DNA of 18,172 bases from Phycisphaerae bacterium (GTDB lineage Bacteria; Planctomycetota; Phycisphaerae; UBA1845): the NCBI GenBank assembly GCA_029260195.1, contig JAJDDS010000506.1, positions 1-18,172 of the forward strand, read 5' to 3'. Below, one piece after another: positions 14,401-18,172 of this stretch. How positions within the stretch are numbered: position 1 is the stretch's first letter; every line of letters starts with the position of its first letter. The notes under the pieces are model-generated. The model searched no databases, had not been told where the DNA came from, and saw only the letters and a list, made by a program, of their open reading frames with translations. The translations under genes and the position numbers were made by a program.

Positions 14401-17147
14401 AGCCGCCACAATGTCCGGATGATCGCGTCGGCCGAGATCCACGCCTGGTGGGGGAGGAAAACGAGGCCGAGACCGAGCTGTCCGGCGCTCCGGAGGGCGT
14501 CGAGGCCAACGGCGCCGAAGTAGGCCCGCCACGACTGGTGGAGAGGCACCCGAAGGGTTGCGATCAGCAGCGATGCAAGCCACGGTGCCGCGATCAAGCC
14601 AAGGGCGATAAGCGTCCACCGGAGCGGCGAACCGGGAAGGATGGTCCACACCGCTACTAGGAACGCCAACTGGGCGAGTTCGACCGTGCTCCGGCGGAGG
14701 TTGTCGAGGATCTTCCACCGCGACAGCATTGACAGCCGATTGGGTTCCGGTCCGTTGGTGCCCGGCTCCGTCGGCGTCAGCCACTGGAGCAGCTGCCAAT
14801 CGCCCCTGATCCACCGGTGCTTCCGGCGAGTGTAGGTGGCGTAACTGGCCGGATAGTCGTCGTAGATGTTGACGTCGGTGACCAGCCCGGTCCGGGCGTA
14901 GTTGCCTTCGATCAGGTCGTGGGAGAGAAGCCGGTTCTCCGGGAAGCGGCCATGGGTGGCCTGCTCGAACGCGTCGATGTCGTAGATCCCCTTACCGGTG
15001 AAGCTGCCTTCGCCGTAAAGGTCCTGATAGACGTCGGATACCGCCGTGGTGTAGGGATCGACCCCGGGTCGCCCCGAGAAGATCGCCGCGAAGTGGGACC
15101 GCGCCGCGCTCGGCAGCGACACTCCGACCCTCGGCTGGAGGATTCCGTAACCCCGCACCACCCGTCCCAAGGCCGGGTCGTACTCGGCCCGGTTGAGCGG
15201 GTGCGCGATCGCCCCAACCAGGTCCGGCGCAGCATCCGGCGGGAGGACGGTGTCGGCGTCCAGGGTGATGACGTAGCGAAGCCCGCCGAGCGCCTCGACA
15301 TTGCCCTCAATCACCGAGAAGGCGCCCCGGTCCATCGTCCGGACGAACCGGTTGAACTCCGCCAGCTTGCCTCGCTTCCGTTCCCAGCCCATCCAGACGC
15401 CCTGGCCCGCGTTCCACCGCCGGGGCCGGTGGAAGAGATAGAACGCTTCGCTGGATTCGGGTGCATAGCGGGCGTTGAGGGCCGCGACGCCTTCCCGGGC
15501 GGCGGTCACGATCGCATCGTCGCCCTCGCAGGTTTCCGTCGCCGAGTCGGTGAAGTCGCTGAGGACCGCGAAATGAAGATGGGCTTCGCGGTTGGCGAGA
15601 AACCGAACTTCGAGGGTCTCAAGCGCTTCCTGGACGGCGTCGACGTCGGGAAACAGAGTCGGGATCACCACCGCGGTCCGAAACTCGGAGGGGACGCCAG
15701 CCCGGTTCAAGTCGAGCTTGGACAGCGTCCGGGGTGGGAGTACGGCGGTGAGGATCTGGTTGAGAATGGCGACGGCGGCATCGTTGGCCGGTAGGAACGC
15801 GAGACCGGCGACGAGCAGCCAGGCCACCCCTACCGGTCCACCACCCAACCGGAGTATCAGAGCGAGCGCCAGCGCGGTGCCAGCCAGCAGCCCTGTGACG
15901 AAGACCACATTCGGATGGAGGCAGACCCATCGACTGATCAGTTCCCTCCATCTCGGCCGGTAGCCCATCGACTTCTCGAGTGCCGCGAGGCCGTCGTCCA
16001 CCAGGTAGTACCCGACGTGGGCCTCCCGGCTCTCCAGCCCGGCGGCCGCCTCGGCCTTAGCGAAGTCGACGGCTGCCCGCGCCACTGCCTCTTCAGACGG
16101 TAGGCTCCGCTTGGCAATCCGCTCGACGGCGTGGCGGTACCGGTCCCGGGTGGCGAAGGTCATCCGGGGATAGAATCCCGACGGGTCGGTGCGGAGCACA
16201 GCTTCGGTCCGGCTCTGACCTTCGACGAACGTGCGCCAGTCGAGCCGGCCGACGGCCTGCAGACTGGTGATGCTGTTCGTCATCATCTGATGGGTGAGGG
16301 CCAGCCGCTCGATCGCGTGGGCCGCGGCGCCTTCCGCCGTGTGTCCTTCAAGCCCGAGCCACTGTTCAAGCCAAGCCAGCCCCGGCACCTCGCCCGACTT
16401 GGCGTGCAGCAGTTGCAGCAGCCGACTCACGAAGGTGGGGGTGAGGGGAGGGTGGTCCTTGCTGAACTCGGCGACGACCACCGCCGGCGAGTGGTCGTTG
16501 AGAGCGCCCCGGTCACAAAAGCGGGTGGCCCACCCTTCGGCCAGGGCGATCTCATCGAGCCGGTGGACGACCCGGAGCGCCATCCGCCGGACGCTCTCGA
16601 TCAGGCCAAGGCGCAACATGGCAGGCATTGCCCACAGTTCTCCCAGCGACAGCGGGGCTACCCGCTGAAATTCGGCGACGAACCGGGTGACGTTGTCCAG
16701 GTCGATCCGCGCTTCGGTGTGGGAGATCAGGGTGATCGCCATTTCGTAGGCGCGGGGATAGCCCACCAACGGTCCCCCGGCCAGCTCCGGCAGTTCCCGG
16801 TAGTAGTCCGGCGGCAGGCTGGCCCGCACTTCCCGGATATGCTCTTCGATGACGTGAAAATTGTCGAGCAGCCACTCGCCCCCGGGACTGACGTCGCCGG
16901 CTTCAAGCGCAGTGGTCAGCCGGAGGTGGGCTCGTTCGAGGATCCGGCGGGTGCCGGAGAGGCGCTCAAGCAGTAGAGTCCGGCGGCGGGCGGCGGCGGC
17001 GGGCGCCACCCGCTGGCCGCTCGCCAGGGCCCGGGCCCGGTCGCCAAGGTGCTCGACGCCGAGCAATTCTCCCCGGATCGGACCGGCGATCTCTTCACGA
17101 GGGTGGGCTGATCGGGTGAAGAGACGGGTCAGCAGACTAAGTGGCAA
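8454..17147 (-). CDS. ndvB: Cyclic beta-1,2-glucan synthase-like protein (GT84-glycoamylase-GH94)
   Basis: The 2897-residue protein has the length and order of NdvB/ChvB/Cgs (about 2800-2900 residues). Membrane helices lie near 409-463. A GT84 catalytic region follows with YVITLDADTV (DxD at 630-632) and RKHRWIRGDW (RxxRW at 775-779). More membrane helices lie near 816-870 and 940-1000. A glycoamylase-type region is near 1400-1490 (YNVRDHHGTYQYRAFGVPDL). Two GH94 N-terminal beta-sandwich domains start near 1595 (HCGGGYSRYHDLAIARWRPD) and 2125 (NQRGGFIVSERGAGFTW). A C-terminal GH94 phosphorylase-like barrel has GGDWNDGM at about 2576-2583, with the family's acidic residue. The protein should start, elongate, trim and cyclise beta-1,2-glucan at the inner membrane. 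The start is a TTG directly after an in-frame TAG, with only a weak binding site, so an internal start (GTG near codon 47) is possible. The frame is intact throughout. Confidence 0.93.
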   Translation of the reverse strand: MPLSLLTRLFTRSAHPREEIAGPIRGELLGVEHLGDRARALASGQRVAPAAAARRRTLLLERLSGTRRILERAHLRLTTALEAGDVSPGGEWLLDNFHVIEEHIREVRASLPPDYYRELPELAGGPLVGYPRAYEMAITLISHTEARIDLDNVTRFVAEFQRVAPLSLGELWAMPAMLRLGLIESVRRMALRVVHRLDEIALAEGWATRFCDRGALNDHSPAVVVAEFSKDHPPLTPTFVSRLLQLLHAKSGEVPGLAWLEQWLGLEGHTAEGAAAHAIERLALTHQMMTNSITSLQAVGRLDWRTFVEGQSRTEAVLRTDPSGFYPRMTFATRDRYRHAVERIAKRSLPSEEAVARAAVDFAKAEAAAGLESREAHVGYYLVDDGLAALEKSMGYRPRWRELISRWVCLHPNVVFVTGLLAGTALALALILRLGGGPVGVAWLLVAGLAFLPANDAAVAILNQILTAVLPPRTLSKLDLNRAGVPSEFRTAVVIPTLFPDVDAVQEALETLEVRFLANREAHLHFAVLSDFTDSATETCEGDDAIVTAAREGVAALNARYAPESSEAFYLFHRPRRWNAGQGVWMGWERKRGKLAEFNRFVRTMDRGAFSVIEGNVEALGGLRYVITLDADTVLPPDAAPDLVGAIAHPLNRAEYDPALGRVVRGYGILQPRVGVSLPSAARSHFAAIFSGRPGVDPYTTAVSDVYQDLYGEGSFTGKGIYDIDAFEQATHGRFPENRLLSHDLIEGNYARTGLVTDVNIYDDYPASYATYTRRKHRWIRGDWQLLQWLTPTEPGTNGPEPNRLSMLSRWKILDNLRRSTVELAQLAFLVAVWTILPGSPLRWTLIALGLIAAPWLASLLIATLRVPLHQSWRAYFGAVGLDALRSAGQLGLGLVFLPHQAWISADAIIRTLWRLFGSGRYLLEWQTASTTERATPDRRVLGHTMGPALALVGAIGILVAMRLARADDAHQILVLAVATLPLLLAWIAAPFIATALSAPAVRPERRLAAAGRRQLLRYALLHWRFFDRFVGPETNWLAPDNFQDDPDPVTAMRTSPTNLGLQLLATVSAYDLGFLTLERLVVRLERIFTSLARLARFRGHFYNWYDLTDLSVLEPAYISTVDSGNLAGHLIALRRACLTLPDEPADPHRVTRAVAAALGIAGSRLESLVSASSHSSAVRSGLVEAGTRLSATRRALRSAGEDPDPGAALAAIGARLREAMTLIEATGLSPEATESALEWIGWSIKAIDDAALAVTDPAGTLRRRAADSEAARALVNRFDVIAQRAYAYAMEMEFGFLLEPERKLLSIGYRLSSHSLDASSYDLLASEARLASFVAIAKNDIPVDHWFRLGRTLTYAAGGPAMVSWSGSMFEYLMPALVMRSFPFTLLDQTHRGAVRRQIGYGAVRGVPWGMSESAYNVRDHHGTYQYRAFGVPDLALKRGLARDLVVAPYASALATLVSPDRALRNLTAIERLSGLGAFGFHDAIDYTRPTAESEPAIVHNYMAHHIGMSLVAFTNVLTGQIWPRRFHGDPLVRSVEPLLHERIPQGLIFREARTEDAGNGRAEPVFDGPAVREVDATDTPEPQVALLGRPPFTLMVSHCGGGYSRYHDLAIARWRPDGTRDDTGQFCYLKDLDSGRVWSASHQPVCAPADWYRATLATDRVTFHRADDAIETRTDVAVVPDEAAEVRRVTVTNNGSRVREVELTSYGEIVLAPPDVDRDHPAFGNLFVETEWHEWCTAITARRRPRSPADPALWCVHVVDAGKDRVGSVSFETDRARFQGRGRTLREPVALEQDGDLAGTTGAVLDPIFALRTRVRLRPGQSASVTFTTLIATTRERAFELAGRYHDPHAAQRALDLAWTSSQVELRELGITPAESTVFQQLAGHLFFGNDAARAPEAELRLTRGSQPRLWAHGISGDWPIVLATISDGEGIPTLRQILAAHRYWRRRGMAVDLVILNAHPTTYQADLEAAIAAAINAMDQPDLSDRPGGVFVRRKDLLGPADLLVLRAAARLLVSCDGRLLGRIVQALKPPPELGADAETGFFTRLRRAERSEVPAQGGLQRLWPGRPVDEQTAATVPHIPDDGATDAPPVLAFDNGLGGVTQEGDYEIRVDGDRLPPVPWINVIANQRGGFIVSERGAGFTWAESSYFFRLTPWHNDAVGDPPTEVIYLRDKTTGEIWCPTPAPVRTEGGYSIRHAPGHTTFRHQHGDIATHLRLGMVSDEAVKCAVLRVTNQGTSSRRLSMTAYAEWTLGVRREQTQHHLVTSHEPDTGAIFARNTFDSQYAGWYAFHALSEPVTSLTGDRREFLGRNGTLSAPAALAWSPESSPGLSGKTGACIDPCSALQCEIDLAPGETRSVVVLLGAMPDLPGARDAVTRWSDPARAAAAVATSAEEWNERLSRITVRTPEPLFDVMVNRWTLYQTLACRMWARSALYQSGGAFGFRDQLQDAMALVYAEPGLAREHILRAAARQFLEGDVQHWWHPETGRGVRTRFSDDLVWLPYVVNRYLEVTGDRSLLDESVPFLRMRELGAGEHESYDRPEVTGEMATVHEHCLRALRRASTAGAHGLPLIGGGDWNDGMNRIGIEGRGESVWLAWFLVATLRAYAVHADTSNDPTTAAECRSRADRYAAAADANGWDGAWYRRAYFDDGSPLGTTGDDECRIDSIAQSWSVISGAGDPAHQARAMQSVEEHLVRPDARLIQLLDPPFDLTERDPGYIRGYVPGVRENGGQYTHAALWTVWATALQGDGDRAFELYQMLNPLTHSRTPEEVHIYKVEPYVVAADVYTAPGHVGRGGWTWYTGSASWMYRVGLENILGFTKRGDTLWFEPAVPLAWPEFSVSYRYGRSTYEIIVREPARIRRGAAVVVVDGRRLSGWSLPLVDDGRRHKVLVSPG

Positions 17148-17681
17148 CTACCGCCAGATCCGATCTCTCCCGGTACTCGGTGGTCCAGACGGACCGAATG
17201 GAGGGCGGCAAAGAACCGTCGACTGAGAAAGCTGAGTTGAAGATGTTCTCCCCTCCGGAATGTTCCCGTCGCCGTTCCCAGCATGGTGCTGCTCCATCGG
17301 AACCGACTCTCGGGCCGTGAGCGATTGGGCGGCAATAATCCCGGCCTGCACCTACTCACTCGCCCGAAGCATACTCCCGGCATGCCGGCATTCCAAAGGA
17401 GCGATCAATCCGGGAGCGAGCATCTCGCGAGGCTGCCCGACCTGCCCCGGGCCCGACGGACCGAATCACCGGAACCCGTGAAACACCGTCTCCCCGTACT
17501 GCCGTCGCTCCTAGCTCGGGTCGTCCCGCTCGATGTAACAGTGCCCGCGGTACGCGGTCGGCGCCGATTCGCAACAAGTGATGTATCCGAGGGCAGTGCC
17601 TTGTTAGCGACGGCGTGGCAACACGGGGCTGCACCCATTGTCATTGCTCCAGGCTCGAATTGATCACCACGTATGCCTCCG
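17148..17681. other. Intergenic region upstream of the glucan synthase gene; no supported gene
   Basis: Open frames on both strands here are short, lack binding sites and show no family pattern. The minus strand holds GGAGGGG at about 17240-17255 without a start codon in range. A 12-base palindrome, CCGGCATGCCGG (17377-17388), and the attC-like repeat at 17569-17610 are the only notable structures. The promoter of the synthase gene should lie here but I cannot point to clear boxes. Confidence 0.4.
17569..17610. repeat. attC-like inverted repeat, possible relic
   Basis: TCGCAACAAG (17569-17578) and CTTGTTAGCGA (17600-17610) are inverted repeats that differ by one missing base. Each outer end resembles a recombination box (CGCTAAC and, with one base lost, GTTGCGA). 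At 42 bases the site is shorter than normal attC sites and its centre does not fold well, so it may be a relic or chance. Confidence 0.3.
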
Positions 17682-17990
17682 TTACGACGCTTCTAAATAA
17701 CTCGCATAAGCCTGAGCGGCATTCTCGACAAAATTGGTAAACTTGGGTTCCCAGCCGGTGGTTAGGGATCGCGCGTTGGTTGTGTTTATGGATTTGCTCA
17801 GCAGCGATTGGATGTGCTCATGGGGCGCTTGTCCTACGGATTTGTCGTTTGGATAGATTTCCTTCAGTGTAGGCATGACCGCTTTGGCGGTGACACTGGT
17901 TCCGTCATACCCATGGTACACTCCGGTCGCTTGGCGCTCGGCAATCGTCGCATAGAGAGCCGCGGCGTCCAACACATGGACCATGGGCCA
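17682..17990 (-). pseudogene. C-terminal remnant of an NAD-dependent epimerase/dehydratase
   Basis: About 100 residues match the C-terminal part of extended short-chain dehydrogenases: MVHVLDAAALYATIAERQ, the domain-boundary VHV-x-D-xx-x-LY stretch; GVYHGYDGTS; and the final NARSLTTGWEPKFTNFVENA, the alpha-helix and WxP motif near the end of nucleoside-diphosphate-sugar epimerases. The Rossmann half with the GxxGxxG nucleotide-binding loop and the YxxxK catalytic pair is absent; upstream the frame changes into the promoter region of the divergent regulator. The DNA is more AT-rich than the neighbouring synthase gene, which suggests transfer from another lineage followed by truncation. Confidence 0.75.
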
Positions 17991-18027
17991 ACATACCATA
18001 TCGACTTCATTGACATTAAGTCCCGAG

Positions 18028-18058
18028 TTGACATGTGACGAACAATGGTGTATATACA
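18028..18058 (+). promoter_or_regulatory. Promoter of the MarR-type regulator, apparently leaderless
   Basis: A perfect TTGACA (18028-18033), a 17-base spacer and TATATA (18051-18056) precede the ATG at 18063 by only six bases after the -10 box. Transcription would therefore begin at or within a base or two of the start codon. The -10 lies inside a ten-base palindrome, TGTATATACA (18049-18058), a possible operator for autoregulation. Confidence 0.55.
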
Positions 18059-18062
18059 ACTC

Positions 18063-18172
18063 ATGGAACGTGACAAGCCTATAAGAAAGACCGACTCCCT
18101 GGACAGGGCCGCCACCAGAATCGCCGACGAATGCCTGGCTGTGCGAGTGCGGATGCTCAACCGCACCATTAC
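18063..18172 (+). CDS. MarR-type transcriptional regulator, N-terminal part only
   Basis: The frame opens with ATG at 18063 and is still open at the window end, giving 36 codons. After a polar, charged lead (MERDKPIRKTDSLDRAATRI) comes ADECLAVRVRMLNRTIT, which resembles the first dimerisation helix of MarR-family regulators of the type that continues with an R-x-YDEAL-x-PLGL segment. The winged-helix domain lies outside the window, so the family call rests on this helix alone. No ribosome binding site precedes the ATG, consistent with leaderless translation from the promoter just upstream. It is divergent from the epimerase remnant, which may once have been its regulated neighbour. Confidence 0.6.
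   Translation, partial: MERDKPIRKTDSLDRAATRIADECLAVRVRMLNRTI

Noticed and set aside
17148..17351. 67-codon frame directly upstream of and in frame with the glucan synthase gene, separated by one TAG
   Set aside because: The sequence is low-complexity and polar, unlike known synthase N-termini, so a stop-codon-interrupted extension is not supported.
17377..17388. Palindrome CCGGCATGCCGG
   Set aside because: A single short GC-rich palindrome without a neighbouring gene start or a second copy is expected by chance here.
1..18172. CRISPR array, transposase or insertion sequence, tRNA or rRNA
   Set aside because: No regularly spaced repeats, no transposase motifs and no recognisable tRNA or rRNA sequence were seen; the repeats present are explained by attC and attI sites.

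Overview
The window is GC-rich bacterial DNA dominated by a decayed chromosomal integron (about 381-8156). It is flanked by an 8.7-kb cyclic beta-1,2-glucan synthase-like gene (8454-17147) and, at the ends, by pieces of other chromosomal genes. The GC-rich coding style, the short stem-loop attC sites and the partial membrane protein at the left edge remind me of soil Gemmatimonadota. That assignment is from memory of the families only and is tentative.

All intact genes from 741 to 17147 are on the minus strand, so functional order runs from high to low coordinates. From right to left: a leaderless-looking MarR-type regulator starts on the plus strand at 18063 and runs off the window. Next to it is the C-terminal remnant of an NAD-dependent epimerase (17682-17990), then about 530 bases with no gene but one attC-like inverted repeat. 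Then comes the giant glucan synthase, closed by a hairpin right after its stop codon.

The integron follows. An attI-like recombination site (8055-8156) carries a promoter aimed at the cassettes. Three cassettes come next: a DUF262/HNH nuclease of the GmrSD type (probably anti-phage), a DUF805 membrane protein, and a VapBC toxin-antitoxin pair. The attC site of the VapBC cassette is cut short and fused to the last 80 or so codons of an integron integrase (intI), which leads straight into a second copy of the attI-like site (4478-4580). After it come three more cassettes: a DUF1080 secreted protein, a two-domain VOC protein, and a large cassette carrying higB-higA, a CPBP-like membrane protein and a gamma-glutamylcyclotransferase-like protein. 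The array ends in a truncated higB remnant (381-494), beyond which a plus-strand membrane protein of the chromosome begins.

Two features stand out. The intI 3' end faces the attI site, so integrase and cassettes read in the same direction, the reverse of the usual arrangement. And the attI module is present twice, with no complete integrase in view. The simplest reading is two tandem integrons (or a duplicated intI-attI platform) whose integrases were lost by deletion, leaving cassettes that may still be transcribed from the two attI promoters and that are stabilised by toxin-antitoxin cassettes.
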